Below, piece by piece: positions 1 to 12,399 of a DNA stretch of 64,000 nt. The stretch lies in the NCBI GenBank assembly GCA_947652115.1, contig OX393570.1, positions 8,411,642 through 8,475,641 of the forward strand, written 5' to 3'. The translations under genes were made by a program, and so were the position numbers. Position 1 is the stretch's first letter. The number at the start of each line of letters is the position of its first letter. The notes below the pieces were generated by a model that was given only the letters and a program-made list of their open reading frames with translations, was not told the origin of the DNA and searched no databases. This stretch comes from Blastomussa wellsi. Lineage: Eukaryota > Cnidaria > Anthozoa > Scleractinia > Plerogyridae.

Positions 1-44
1 GGCAAACAAGGTGTATTGTGGGCAATGCGAAAATGGTCAGTTAG

Positions 45-92
45 TTCGTTCGTTCGTTGGCCGTCCGTCCGTCCGTACGTTCGCTCGCTGGC
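45..92. repeat. microsatellite (GTTC / CGTC / GCTC tetramers)
   Basis: Short tandem array that shifts from TTCG units to GTCC units and then GCTC-like units. Non-coding. Confidence 0.7.
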
Positions 93-1137
93 TCTCTTCA
101 TTTGGTCACAAATTCATTGTCCAATGTCCTTCGTTTTTTCTTCAAACCTCCCTGGAAGTAATTTTAAATTTAAACAGTGCAACAGGCATAACTGAATTTA
201 CTGACCACGTTGCATCTATCCGGCTAAGATCTTTGGCGTGGATCTTTTCCTTTTTTGCCAGGCTGCTCCAGCGAGAGAAACCCAAGTGAAATATTTCCCA
301 AGAACACAACGACTCGCTCCGGAGTCCACCGCACTTAGATGTCATTGTGGTTACCAACTGAATATTTGACCACACCAAGACATAGTGACGAACAAAAGAG
401 GCGAAACACACTGAAAGTAGATATTTTTATTAGAAACTTCTTTTTATTAATTCACACAAATATACATACAAGAATAAGTAAAAGTGGTTATTTATATGTA
501 ATACAGAATATAGTAAAATGTTCAATAACAAATATAGGTATTTACAGTTGGCAAAACTATTTACAACTTTCTACATAATATATCTGTCATAAACGCATTC
601 AGTAGGTTTTCCTGCCAAACATATACTGTACTGACGTCGTAAAGTGTGAAATGATTCATATATGAACTGCGGATGTAGATGAAAGTGAGAAATGATCATC
701 AATTCATCGCGATGATCATTTCTCCCTTTCATATACTGTACTGCATACAGAGTGGAATCTCACCTAATTTTTCGAACAAAACTGGGAGGTCGGGAAATCC
801 GGGATAAAAATGTAGTGTTGGATATGGTGACTCAGTTCAAGGGAAATGACTTTCGCTTCGAGTTGTCGGGAGGTAAGTTTTAGAGGTCGGGATTCCTGCA
901 TGTCAGCATGTTGTAATCGATTTGGGTATCTGCATTTCAGTAATTTGTGTGTAAATTTTGGTTAATTAACATCCAGCACATTAAAATAAATATACGGAAG
1001 TAAGTTGTAGAAAAAGACATCTAAAGCATAATGAAGCTAATCTCCATGGATGAGTACACCAAGGTAAGGTAAAAATGACGCAAAGAAAGGAAGCAAACAA
1101 GAAACGACGCACAAAGACTGACTTCTAAAACTACGTG
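93..1137. other. downstream flank of gene A, no gene seen
   Basis: AT-rich non-coding DNA. It holds minus-strand AATAAA signals near 426-448 and a small foldback at 676-731 whose arms pair GAGAAATGATCATC with its complement. Short open frames on both strands here show no recognisable protein features. Confidence 0.5.
426..448 (-). terminator. candidate poly(A) signals for gene A
   Basis: Two minus-strand AATAAA hexamers (plus-strand TTTATT at 426-431 and 443-448) lie about 700 bases beyond the stop codon of gene A. They would give a 3' UTR of ordinary length. Which one is used cannot be told from sequence. Confidence 0.35.
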
Positions 1138-3341
1138 TTAGATGGATGATAGGGGATTGCCAGTTGACTTGGTCAACCCTTTCCCTGATCGGCTTTCCTC
1201 GAGGTTTTTGAGCCGTGTAATAAGTATCTTCTCCAATCTGTATAAAATGTTCTTTTTCCAGGTTATTTTCTCTTCTTCGATTCTCTCTTCAGCTTCCTTA
1301 ATTTTCTGGCGTAGCTTTTCAAGGACCTCACCTTTATGTACAGTTTTGAGCTTTTTCGCAGTGGAAGTACTGGGTCCTTTCGCTGGCAGAAGTTCCTTCA
1401 TTGTCCATTTCTCCTCTACACGTCCTCCTGTTAACTGAGTAATGGGAATCCACGCTAATTGTATTGTCGTCCTGTATTTTCACAGACGTTGTTTTTACCA
1501 GCGCTGCTTCTCGTGCGTCTGGGCAAGGTTGATTAGAAAAGCGTGCTACATTCAGCCCGGAGTGTGGAAGCTTTTGTCCACCCTGGTTTGATGGCATAAA
1601 CGTCTTATTTTCCCATTGCTTTCCTGCAAGCCATTTTCGCACAAAAAGGATAAAAAATATAAGTGATTTTATCTAAAGGTGAGTTCCTTTGGGGTGATCC
1701 GGATCATGGTGCATCAAAGGCGCCGTCGAATCCACTCTGAGCAAGGATTCGCTGGATCAGCTGTCTACTTACAAAGCGTGGAAGAGTTGATCTCGGAACC
1801 ACCACAGACAAGTCCGTTTTGTGGTAGGGAGAAAGATTTGAACCTGGGACCTGTCCAGCGTTCTAACCACTAGGTCACGCTCGCTCTCCTACTTTTTCAG
1901 TTGTCAATATTAGCTGTTGTATGGAACGTTGGAATGAATTGTTGCAAATAAAATGTAAACTAAAAAGTTCAATTAGTGGATGGCTGACCAGCTTGCGTGG
2001 AAGATAGGTATAGTTATTAACATTGGTACAGCCAGTGTTGAACTCGAACGGCTGTTTTGCAAATTAATATTTCGCTGGTGTTCAGACGACTAAACACGGG
2101 ACGTTTCGTTTCAAACATTCGGCCATGGCTCTCGTTGTTGTGATTATACTAATTTGAAGGAGCTCTGTCACGGTTGAAAAGTTCAGTCTAAATTTTTCAG
2201 GTTTTCAGTTACAAACCTCAATTTTTCTCATTCAAATCCGTACTCGTTCCTTCTCAATTTATTGTCACTTATGGTGATTTGTAGCTTGGTAACTCTAAAC
2301 TATTTAGCTGTGGGAGGTGCGGTGGCCTAATGGTTGGTGCGCTGGACTCGGGTTCGGGCGTCTGCCGGGAAAATGCGTTGAATTCTTGGGCAAGACACAG
2401 CTCTCATAGTGCCTCCCTTCACCCAGCTGCTGGTGTATGAATGGGTACCGGCGAATGTAATGCTGGGAGTAACCCTGCGATGGACTAGCATCCCATTCAG
2501 GGGCGAGTAGATACTTTCTCCAAGTCGCTTCATGCTACAGAAACCGGGATAAGCTCCGGCCTGATAGGCCACTAGGCTCAAACGCAGACTTTACCTTTAT
2601 TTATGGTACCGACATGTGACTAAGTGCCTTAAATGCTTAATTTACTTATTCTGTTGTTTGTATCATGGCGCTTACCCGAAATTTTCGTCGAATATATTTG
2701 ATCCGAGAAGCGCCGATCACTAGTACCGCGGCTTTTGACCATGTAACATCCATCGGTACTTCTTGGCGATAAATTCCATTTTTTACTTTCCTTTGACGAC
2801 GCCCTTTTGGCTTTATCCAACTCTTTTCGATGAGTACTTTCCTGGCCATCTTTTACCAAGGTATGCACACCCACAATTATAGGGAGGTCATTGTGATCGT
2901 AACCATACCCAGCCCAGTCATTTTCTGCAAGGTACTTTTGTTTGGGTATGCTGCTTTCTGCAGAACATGTAGACAGTAGGCTAGTGGCAGTGGCTTCCTG
3001 ACTTTCTTGACTCGGGAATTTTGAAGATGACAATTGTGAATCACCTGGCCTTTGCGCCATATAAAAGAAATCACCGCTAGCGTTTTCAGGTCTTCCAGTC
3101 TGCGTTTTCGTCTGCACGTGCTGTGTGGCATTATCTAATCCTGTGCAGAGCAAACTTTGTACCGCGCTCCAGTCATTTGACAATTGTTTGGTGTTTTCAT
3201 TCTGGTATGTTTCGCTGTAGTCTATGTCCAATGGTGGCGCTTCATCAAACCGTTTCTGTTGAAAGACCCATGAAGATGCCCCGGGATCCTTTTCTAATGG
3301 CTTACGTTTTTGGGATGGAGTAGCTCTGCTTTTTTGAATAG

Positions 3342-3386
<45 letters not shown>

Positions 3387-5241
3387 GTATAACAATATAA
3401 TTTGGTTTTATCAACTGGGTTGATAATGTCAATTGGCCACCGTAAAGAGATTCAAGAGCTGACGTTTCGAGCGTTAGCCCTTCGTCGGAGCGAATCAAGG
3501 AATTGTGCGTCGTGTGTTGTTTATATACAGAAAGATGGAGCTTCGCTATTGGTTGGTGCCTGGTAACGTGAAAACTTCGGAATAAATTAGTTGAATGAAA
3601 AGCGTTCGTTGATACCGTGAGGATTAAGAGTGCCGATTTGAAAAATAAATTTTTGTTCTAGAGTTTTACGGCTTTCCGTGTTTCCTTGGTGAAGGGAAAG
3701 GCCGCAGATTGCCATATGTTGCTTAGAATGATTTGGGAGATTGAAGTGTCTCGCGACCGGTTTCGATGCATTTTTGTCGTCTTTCTCTACGTCACGAAGG
3801 TGTTCTCGGAATCGGTCGCCAAGTCGTCTCCCTGTTTCGCCGATGTATAACTTTTTGCAAAGAGTGCAAGTTATACAGTAGATGGCATTGGCTGAGGTAC
3901 AGGTGAAATGATCAGTGATTTTGATAGATCGCTTGGGTCCCGATATTTTGTCAACGTTGTGAATGAAAGGGCATGTTTTGCATCGTGCGCGAGCGCATTT
4001 AAAAGTTCCGGGTTGATCACTAGTTTGGAATGCACTTCTGACTAAAAAGTTACCTATGTTTTTGTCGCGTTTAAATGAAATTAATGGCGGTTGCGAAAAG
4101 ATTCTACCAGTGTCGGGATCATTTTGAAGTAATTTAAAGTTTTTGAGAATGATGGATTTAACTGCGTGGTTGTGAGGGTGAAATGTGAGGGTGAATGGAA
4201 TTCTATCGTTGTTTTCTCTCTGTTACGTTTTTTGAAGCTTATTCCATGCTGATATCTGGTATTTCGAATTTTTGCACAAGAGCACGGCATTATTGGATTT
4301 CGAGTCTTAACCTGGCAAATGTTGGCACGCTATAAGCATGCGCTTCTGATCTACATTGGCACACATCACACTCCGCCGACTTTCCTGGTTCTTGTTCGCC
4401 TTCCCAAAATATGTGATCTTGCATTCGCTATCAGATTCGTCTTGGGATTCCTCGATGTTATTATCTCTAAATGGACTCATTGGGTTTAGAATCTCACTAC
4501 TCTGTTTTGTTTCAGCTGGGATATGTTTCTGTTGAAGTTTAGGTGATGCTATGGAGTGGTAGGAGGATTTAGTGAGGGAGCGATGCCCACACTTCATTCG
4601 TTCTTTATTATCTAGATGCTGATAATTTGCCTTCATAGCTCGGTCGCTTTGTTCCTGGCCGTGTCTCTCGAGTTTATCATCTCTTGCTGTTTCTGTTTCT
4701 GTTGCCTTATCGGAATAAGATAGCTTTGAGAGTTTTTGATATGGTCCTGTACACGGCTGTTTATTTGTCTCACGCTTTTTGTACACTAACCCGAGACTGG
4801 CCGCCGGAGACATGTTAGAAATGGCGACACTCGGGTGCTCTGGACTTGCCGTTTCCTGAGCCACAGTGTGGAGATTCCCGTCCTCTTGCCGCGACCGTTC
4901 AGGATAAGGAAGGTGACGGCAATGGCAGATAAGAGTATAGCAATGGCGAAACCCATCGTGACATAGAGATGGATCACCAGCTTGCCTTTTCCAGTACTGT
5001 CTCGTACCTTCACTCGATGGGAAGACTGTTTGTGCTGCACGTTGCGCAGTTCCCCACACCGTGGGATACTGGGCAATATTGTGTGCATATGACTGATAGT
5101 GGTTGTAAAATGGAGACGAATGACAATTTCGAGACGTTTGGTTGATCACCGAGGGCACATCATTGAAAGGTGATGAGCCATACCCGAATCCCACTGTTGA
5201 GGAATGTGACGGAAGACGCATCCTTAGGGAAAGATTTCTAT
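1138..5241 (-). CDS. gene A: unknown disordered protein of the local paralog family (possibly decayed)
   Basis: Not a named family that I recognise. Proposed exons on the minus strand are 5241-4312, about 3325-2676, and 1623-1138; a first coding exon further upstream was not found. The first listed exon follows a good acceptor (a T-rich tract ending ggtag) in phase 1 and encodes SSTVGFGYGSSPFND (5203-5159), then a Cys/His-rich run. The middle exon encodes the box GYGYDHNDLPIIVGV (2910-2866) and ends at donor GG|gtaagc. The last exon starts after ttgcag, and the phase-1 borders of these two exons match. The last exon is open in one frame down to 1334, while the coiled-coil-like tail (KITWKKNILYRLEKILI, around 1192-1329) is in the next frame. 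So there is either a one-base frameshift or a very short intron (a 64-base GT-AG option exists). A Penelope-like element sits between the first two exons, and the acceptor there (3323 or 3325) is unresolved. The order N-box, LP box, coil matches gene C. It may be a pseudogene. Confidence 0.6.
1680..1889 (-). mobile_element. tRNA-derived SINE in an intron of gene A
   Basis: Read on the minus strand it begins with a tRNA-like head: an A-box-like TGACCTAGTGGTTAG and a B-box-like GGTTCAAATC. The body runs to about 1680. It lies in the intron 1624-2675 of gene A, antisense to the SINE at 2311. Confidence 0.6.
2311..2603 (+). mobile_element. tRNA-derived SINE, near full length
   Basis: The head has an A-box-like TGGCCTAATGGTTGG followed by a GGTTCGGGCG B-box-like segment. 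The tail contains CTTCATGCTACAGAAACCGG and ends in an ACTTTACCTTTATTT tract. The same family recurs, inverted, at 56445-56723, and as a tail fragment at 40832-40929, which supports calling it a dispersed SINE. Confidence 0.75.
2851..2910 (-). other. family box in gene A: GYxxDHxxLPxIVxV
   Basis: Twenty residues of gene A containing DHNDLPIIVGVH. They align without gaps to DHSSLPKIVAVH in gene C, and more loosely to DYESLPKLISV in gene D and DYDNFPQILSV in gene E. Confidence 0.75.
3332..4300 (-). mobile_element. 5'-truncated Penelope-like retroelement (GIY-YIG end)
   Basis: The minus strand encodes the C-terminal part of a Penelope-like element. The tail beyond the stop codon has the sequence pair around TATCAACCCAGTTGATAAAA and a pyrimidine-rich end (CTTACCCCCTCTATT). 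The 5' end is truncated near 4300, where gene A sequence resumes. The element lies inside gene A, at or within an exon border. I saw no clear target-site duplication. Confidence 0.85.
3587..4222 (-). CDS. Penelope-like element ORF fragment with GIY-YIG endonuclease domain
   Basis: Open frame of 211 codons read from 4222 down to the stop at 3587. It contains a Cys-rich segment (CARARCKTCPF, then YCITCTLCKK), next the GIY-YIG signature as LYIGETGRRLGDRFREH, and ends GTLNPHGINERFSFN. In Penelope-like elements this domain follows the reverse transcriptase and nicks target DNA. The reverse transcriptase is missing here, and an in-frame stop at 4223-4225 separates this frame from another dozen or so element codons, so the copy is dead. 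Confidence 0.85.
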   Translation of the reverse strand, partial: QRENNDRIPFTLTFHPHNHAVKSIILKNFKLLQNDPDTGRIFSQPPLISFKRDKNIGNFLVRSAFQTSDQPGTFKCARARCKTCPFIHNVDKISGPKRSIKITDHFTCTSANAIYCITCTLCKKLYIGETGRRLGDRFREHLRDVEKDDKNASKPVARHFNLPNHSKQHMAICGLSLHQGNTESRKTLEQKFIFQIGTLNPHGINERFSFN

Positions 5242-8165
5242 CTACCAAAAAAGCGCAAAAACATTTAATTAGAAACATCGCTAAAGCACGTAAAATTTTG
5301 CCTTTCTAATTTATTCATCGAGTAGTAATTATATTCACATAGTTTTATAGTTGATGGTCAGGCCTGTGGGCGTAGAAGAAAGGAAGCGTTTACTTTCAGT
5401 GTGACACAAAACCATCCTACTTTTTATTTGTAAGCGTTACATTTGGAAGGTAAGAACCATTTCAGTTTTGGGGGTGAAAGGACCTGCCGGTTCCAGAAAG
5501 ATCCCTTGTAGACACGTGGTTCGGTTCCGAACCGTTCCATGCAAACAGAAGCGGATCGGTTCAGATGTGGTTCGGGTCGGGTCAGAACGGTTCCTGTTCG
5601 GTCCGGTCCCGTGCAACCGTAACCCAGGATAAGCAGAAACAACGTACAGGGATTCTGATGTACTTTGTTGGTGGTTGAAACAACATCGTTTGACGGTGAC
5701 GACTTACGACGAGTGGTTTGAAGGATCTTGGTCTGAAATAAATGGAATAGATAAATTCATTAAATATAATTAAAGTTGACATGAAAAGTGAAAATAACAA
5801 TAGGTTCTGTCAGGAATGTTGAATGTTGCCGTTTACTTTAGTCTCTTCGTGTCTTCTATAGTGACTTTCCGAAAAGTGATACTGATTGCGATTGTAATGT
5901 CACATATGCAAGCTTAGCTTTACATATTTGTTTCAAGTGATGTTACTTGAAATCTATTTAAACCTCCCTCAGAAGCAAGTAATGGACCTTTGCATCATTT
6001 ACGTGTCATTTCGGTTGCTAACCAATCTTAACCCATTGGCACTTAAAAAGGTAAGCTGAAAATGATGAACGCGTAGATAGAACTTTAGTGTCTCGAACTA
6101 AACCCAGCCACACTATAATACACTACTATCAAACAAGTGTGTAAATTGTTCGACACTTCTCAGCGAAACCTGCTAGATCACTGTGAAGCACTGAATTGGT
6201 AGCCAGTCTCTGCACATTCAGTTATGTTTACAAAAAGATTACGCCATCAATTAGCCTGGATTCCAGCTATTGATTTACCACACTAAGCTTGATTTTAGCG
6301 CCCAGTCGGTTCAGTCGCTGCCAAGGCACTACCAGGATTTTAATTGCTTTTAAATATTTTATATCTTAATTTTAGCAGTTATTTTTATTTAGATGTAGTT
6401 ACGCGAACTTATTTAAATATTACTCTTTTTAGGAATTAATTGTACATTCATGTTAGTTGTATGAGTAATTTTATCCATATTTTAACATCGTTTCATATTG
6501 TAACTATTTTTTACACGACCCCACAAGCTTTAGCTTTAAATTTTATCGTGTTTAAATAAAGGATATGATGATGATGATGATGACTGGTGTGTAGCCTGTT
6601 TTTAATCGACCAGGGTTTATTTTTCTAAATGGTTTAGCACTAAAACGCAAATTTAAACGAATAAGTTAAAATCGGTTTTTCTTGTTGCGTACTAACTATC
6701 AAATTAAACAAAGAATTTTAATTTCAAAAATGGTCTTCACGATTCTTCCTTCATGTCAAGTTTAGTGTTTGTAGTCCCCCGATATCAGCCAGAAACCAGT
6801 GTGTATTATTATAACCTTAGGCGTTAGGAGTTATAATTGGCTACCTTAGTTTTCGGTGAAGTTCAGTGTACATCGCCAAAAAGTGGCAAACATATTGTAA
6901 ACAAGTTCTAATAACATCGTGTCGATTAGGCTTTGTGATATAACAATTTAAGGTTGTTTACTATTACCGTATTCCATCTTGATATCCAGGAAGTTTTGAT
7001 GCGGTTTCTGTAGCCCGATGAGTCAACCGGGATTCAACAGCATCCATTCATCGCCGTTTTTTTTCTGTGAATAATGATATTTGGACAGGCAGCCTATAAA
7101 CTGTCAAAAAAGAGGGCTTATTTGCATTTTTCTTTAATCAACTCAGAGAAACTTCCTCAACATTCCTGGTGATACAACTAAAAAAGATACCGCGCCTTTC
7201 ATTTCAAAGCAAATGTTTATCTTTTGTTCACCGTTTGTTTTAAACAGTCCAGTTGTTAGACCAACGGATGCATTTAAAAAAATTGCCCTGTATTCTCTTT
7301 GTTCTTTTCATTCAGTGAGCAACACTGTTGATAAAGCACCTTAAAATTTGATAATAATATAATAATAAATAATGATAACAGGATTTTTGATGGAATTGAC
7401 GCGTTATTTCATATTTTATCATGATTTCATTTTTGCCACGTTAGTTACGACTTTCATTCATGGTTAATCAAACAAACGGGTTGGTTGCCTTAATCATCAA
7501 TATGTACCTTTTGTTTCACTGACGGCCGTTCTCAACTAAATTGCGTTCAGTGAAACGCAAAATGTTGAAATTGTAGAAGAACAGACAATCGAAAGCAAAC
7601 TTTTAAAACACATCCCGAACAAAATTAAAAAATAGTTGTATATGCCGTGCTGTAATTCCAAATGTCTTATTGTTAATGGCGGAACTTCAGACACAAAACC
7701 CTGTTGAACTTTTCTTTTGTGATGTTGACTTATCATTTATTTCGCTGTTGTCGTGGCATTCTGGGGTAGCGTGAAAGTTGTTAGGAGTCGTTTCTATAAA
7801 AAAGGGTAAGTTGTTGTTTTAACAGAACGTCTGGTGAAGATATGGACCTTGATACTTTTAATGCAATAGATAGTGGTTAATGTCAGTGTAATTTCATCAA
7901 CGAAACACTTAAAATGAGAGATGATACTTTTAGTTCAATAACAAAAACATGTATTATACAACGCCAATCAAACACCTTATCTAAATTGTATGAAACGTGA
8001 GCAGAATTTCAATGGTACACCACCAAAAAGTTCTGTTCTTATTTGCGCCTGTTTCTTTTGTTCGCCGTTTTTAATTAAAATACAGATCTGTGTTCAGTAT
8101 TATTGTAGCTAAACAATACTTATAGAATTCCCATGCCGATTTTGTCTAATCAAAGAATCCACTAG
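5242..8165. other. intergenic, no supported gene
   Basis: It holds a short GC-rich stretch of repeated GGTTC-type motifs at about 5515-5610, a (GAT)n microsatellite near 6566-6582, and otherwise AT-rich DNA. A weak minus-strand 25-base exon candidate (5732-5708, between ttatttcag and gtaagt) could be a 5' exon of gene A, but nothing confirms it. The first coding exon of gene A probably lies here or beyond. Confidence 0.4.
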
Positions 8166-8445
8166 CTCTTTAAGGCCACGTCATGTTACGGCTCATAAAA
8201 GGTTTTCTGGAAAGCATCTTCGTGGCGTGGCGTGGAAGCTCCGACAACCTAAATTACCCATAAAATGTAGGAAACCTAAAAATAATAGTTTGCTAAGAAA
8301 GAAAACATCAAAGGAATGATACTAAACCAAGAAGGAACAAGGATGGCTGAGGATGGAAAAGATTGATAAGGATTGCCGAATGGCGATTTTAAAAACTTTA
8401 GGCTTAATTGTTCAAAGTGCACGAACGATGGCGTAGCTCCTTTGA
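8166..8445 (-). repeat. dispersed repeat copy 1 (of 3)
   Basis: Read on the minus strand this matches the copies at 11120-11372 and 27851-28076. Shared landmarks are ACGTCATCGTTCGTG, AATCTTCTCCATC, TTTGGTTTAGTATCA and GGGTAATTTAGGTTGTCG. No coding capacity was seen. Confidence 0.7.
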
Positions 8446-11119
8446 GTGTTTTAAAAATCTTTTGTTTGGCAACGGTAAGGGAAGTCCATTCCAGCCGATG
8501 ATATAACTGGCTCTTATTTTACTCTTGCAGAGTGAGGCGCAAGTAAAGAACAAAATAGCTAGTCGTCAAGAGATGATTTGACTTATCAGTGAGTGATATC
8601 TGTTACACTTCTGTTGGGGTACACATAATAAACTTTTGGTACAAGCCCGTCTTCCTTCCTGGATTGTTTTTTTCCAATTTTTCTGGAGTATTCCTTTTAA
8701 AAGAGAGGCCACCGACGGGGAATTCAATGCTCGTTTTTTTTCTTGGTAGCTTGCGTTCGATGTTCGGAATGTAATAACAGCTCATTTCATTTAAATTTGC
8801 ATAATCTTGTTAGTTCACAAGGCTATAACAAGATATCAAATTTAATTCCAGCACGCGACGCATAAACCAGGACTCAGTTTTAAAACAACGCTTAAGGTAA
8901 ACAATGCATAAGAACAGAGATCTCAGCTTTCTTAGGAAGCGTAAGGTTAGCGTTGCGTGCGGAGTAGACGGAAGCAAAACATATCAAAATAAAGGAACGA
9001 TAGTTACAACCCATTTTTTTAAAAAATTAGTTTCCATATCTACAAAATTGTGATGGGCGTAGTTGAGAGACAGAAACGCCAAGTAAGTAAAACTGGGACA
9101 AAAACGTCAATTAAGGGCATTCGATAATTCAACTAAATTCTAGAGCCCTTTTTTTACGTTGAGGACATTCTATGTTAATTTTTGCTGTCATGACAGTTGG
9201 AGTAACTTCTGAAGAATTCGTCGCGTCTGTTTATTGCATCATATCAAAGCATTCAACTCATTTGCGGCCTAGGACACCTGGTGGCGGTTTATATCAGTTG
9301 CTCCCTTACAAGTGATCACCGTTACCCCATTTGTTAGGGTTTCGTACAACGTAACAGCGTTTTTTCATGCCATAAGTGCATACCGGCATCAAGAGGACTT
9401 TGTGAGTATATTCTTTACTGTCATGAATTTTATAAGATTAGTGGCATAACTAATAGGTGACAGAGTTCGGCTGCATGATAGTCGTAACCACTTCTGAAGT
9501 AAGCAATGCCGTAATAAGTTAGTCATTTGAAACCGTAGTCACCGTAGCTTTCTAATTACGAGTTCCGTGAACTTCCTTGACTCCAAACTACGTTTCGATG
9601 GTCCGTTTCACTTCAGCCACGCTTTTCGCGCAATTACTGAGTCAGATTTTACAAAAAAAGAAATCGACCCAACTTATTTTGTTTGTGACTTTACTCTGAT
9701 CCCGTTCTGACAGAAGAATGTAAAGAAATGCAAGAGTGTTTGGTGTTTCAAATACAATTTGTTCAGCAACTCAAAAGGAGGTAAGTTTTGACAGTTAAGA
9801 CGTAAAGAAACGATCAGCATAATGGCTGTGTTTTGTCTTTGTTTGCTTTCAAACACTACCGGCGGCGACAAAGCAAAACCGACTCACGGTTTTTGTTAGT
9901 TTGTCTTTGAAATATTTGATACTCCCGATCCATCAAATAAAGTAATAACAAAGAAAGCGATCGAGACATGATTTTTTTTGGTTGAAAGCATTTGTAGACA
10001 CAATATCGTGGGAATGTTCACCAAAACACTTGTCTTAATTACCATCAAAGAAAAACCCGTTTGCTTAATATATCACATAAACTGGGCTTCAAAAACATAG
10101 ATAGCTCAGTAGTTTTTGCTTATAAAAACTAAAGCGATAATAAATTCGGTAGCTGTTTGGACGTTCATTAAATATTACAATTCTTGTTTTGCACTTGACG
10201 TTATCCTCGTCATATTAGTGGTAGCCGCGCTTCAGATGTTTGGCTTTCGACCAGTTCGTTGTCGAGAAAGAACACCTACGTTTTTAGAGCCAGAAATGCA
10301 CTTTTGGGGCGTCTGTATTGGCAGGTGTAGCTGTTGAACATTAACAGAAGGTTCCTATTCAGATTCTCTGTCACCAGCATGACCACTACATTTTTTCAAC
10401 ATGGCGACATTTTAAATTTCGCACCTGCCCAGCTGTGTGCGCTAATCAGAATGCTTTTTCGGTCCAGTCCTGTATTTTCTAACTACTGAACCCAGTAAAG
10501 TTTCTACAGGTAATTTTGAATCACAAGGAGGTGTAATAAATCTGCTTATTAGTCAAGCTTGCTCAGGACTGGTCTTTATTCAGTATGACGATGCGGTCCA
10601 TACGTACGATATTGAACGGTTATAACTTTTTCAGCATTTAACCAACAGACGTAACTAAAATTTGTCTGGGAATAATTTGGTATGGCAGGCTGTTTTGTCA
10701 AAAACCTGACGTTGCCATGGTAACCGTTTCTGACAGGTGTTTGTGCTCACCTTTGAATTTTCATGTTTTTATTAACTAAAATTACTTTTAATGCAGTCAT
10801 TTTTACCTTTTTAGGACTTTTTAACAATATTTTGTTCATTTTGAGTACTCCTGGGATTGCTGGTTTCTGATGGTTTAGATCTAAGATAGCGACTGTTCGG
10901 ACGTCATTACCACGTCATATGATGTCATCATACACGTCACGATAGATTTTTGGACGTACTATATACCCGCTTAAGTTTCATAATCATTGCTGATGTATTC
11001 CTTATAGATCTCTCAACCAGATATTACTTATGACAAAACTGTTTTGTTTAGAAAAAGCCTATGGGGTCTGAAAAGATGGATAAAGCGCGCCTTGATTGAA
11101 GCATATCTTATTTCAAGTT
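8446..11119. other. intergenic, no supported gene
   Basis: AT-rich sequence with scattered short frames. I see no family features, convincing splice-flanked frames or tRNA-like heads. Confidence 0.4.
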
Positions 11120-11372
11120 TTGTTTCGGGGAAATTTTAAAGTAGCTACGTCATCGTTCGTGCACAATTTTAGCCCGAATTTTTCAAAATCGTCATTTCCA
11201 ATCCGTTTCAATCTTCTCCATCCCCAGCCACCCTGCCTTTTTGGTTTAGCATCACTCCTTTGGTGTTTTTCTACCTTAGAAAACTAATATTTTTAGGTTT
11301 CCTAAATTTTAAGGGTAATTTAAGTTGTCGAAGAAATCACTCAAAATATCGTGACATAGCCCCTTTAACTAC
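11120..11372 (+). repeat. dispersed repeat copy 2 (of 3)
   Basis: Direct-orientation match to 27851-28076 across the full length, including ACGTCATCGTTCGTG at the start and AGTTGTCGAAGAAAT near the end. Confidence 0.75.
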
Positions 11373-11545
11373 TTATTTTTCTGACTGATCTTCCTGTTTT
11401 GATATTTTTCTGCTCTCTTTTCTCTTTACGCTCCTTAATTTGACGCTTACACTCTCGAACTTAACGTCAATTTTAAAAGAAGTTCTAAAAATATAATGGA
11501 AGAAGAGTTGACAGTTTCCATGGTTTCCCATGCTGATAAGTCATA

Positions 11546-11611
11546 CAAGGATAAAATAGAGGGGGTAAGTATCAACCCAGTTGATGAAACCAAATTGCAA
11601 GGATAAAATAG
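11546..11611 (-). mobile_element. 38-base Penelope-like 3'-end fragment with 14-base target-site duplication
   Basis: The 38 bases at 11560-11597 match the 3' tail of the element at 3332-4300 (TATCAACCCAGTTGATGAAA plus the AGGGGGTAAG end). They are flanked by perfect direct repeats CAAGGATAAAATAG at 11546-11559 and 11598-11611. This looks like a very short retroposition product. Confidence 0.75.
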
Positions 11612-12058
11612 CTGTCCATGGCTGCCACTCCACGGAGGAGTGGGGACCCCCTCCCCCTACCCTTCTGTTTTCTCTGTTCTCTGGTCGTTCGTGATCGCTG
11701 TTTCGAAGAATTCCCCCCGCAAAAGCCGCCTGCTTTGCAGGCTAAGGATTCGTGTTCAAGTTCCACAACACAGTAAACACAGGAAGTACCCAATATGATA
11801 ATTACTATCATACAGTCATGTATCACTATTCGTGGGTCGAACCCTTGTTTTATGACGACGAAAAACACGGGAAATTGCTGCTTCTTCTGCATGTATTGTT
11901 CCTGGTCGATATTTATGGAGCCCAAGTGATTTCTGTTGTGGTACTGGATTGTTTTTGTTTCTTGCTTACTCTGTGATTTATTTTTACGTTTCTTTCTTAA
12001 TGCGACTAATAGAAATCACAAAACACTGATTTTGTTCTTTATTCTGCTTCATCTTTAT

Positions 12059-12144
12059 GCACCAGTCATGTGAAACCCCCGGTTTGCCCCGGGTATCCCC
12101 CAATGAAGGGGGGGGGGGATGCGGGGGTTTCATATGACTGGTGC
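12059..12144. repeat. foldback (MITE-like) element
   Basis: Imperfect inverted arms GCACCAGTCATGTGAAACCC (12059-) and GGGTTTCATATGACTGGTGC (to 12144) around a G-rich loop. Confidence 0.7.
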
Positions 12145-12399
12145 ATTATGGCGTTGCTATAAAAACGAGACTAGCCGAGGGTTGCACACCGCTACTGTGG
12201 CCGCAACTTCTTTTTCTTCCTGAACTACGCTGAAGCTGAAGATCGATAAAAAGACCAAACGTTCCTGTTATTGTTTATGTTCCTATAGTATTTCGTTGAT
12301 AATTGTAAAACTGTTGCACGCTACACGCTATTATGATTGAATTACTCAATAAAACCATACAGACAACATTGTGTCGATGATAAACTTGTAAAACGAAAA

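Noticed and set aside
5515..5610. GC-rich repeat reading like a coding segment
   Set aside because: Composed of repeated GGTTC/GGTCC words; the peptide is a by-product.
11504..11566. ATG-open mini exon (MEEELTVSMVSHADKSYKDK...) with a GTAAGT donor
   Set aside because: The donor and last codons come from a 38-base Penelope-like fragment flanked by a 14-base duplication, so the exon-like look is accidental.
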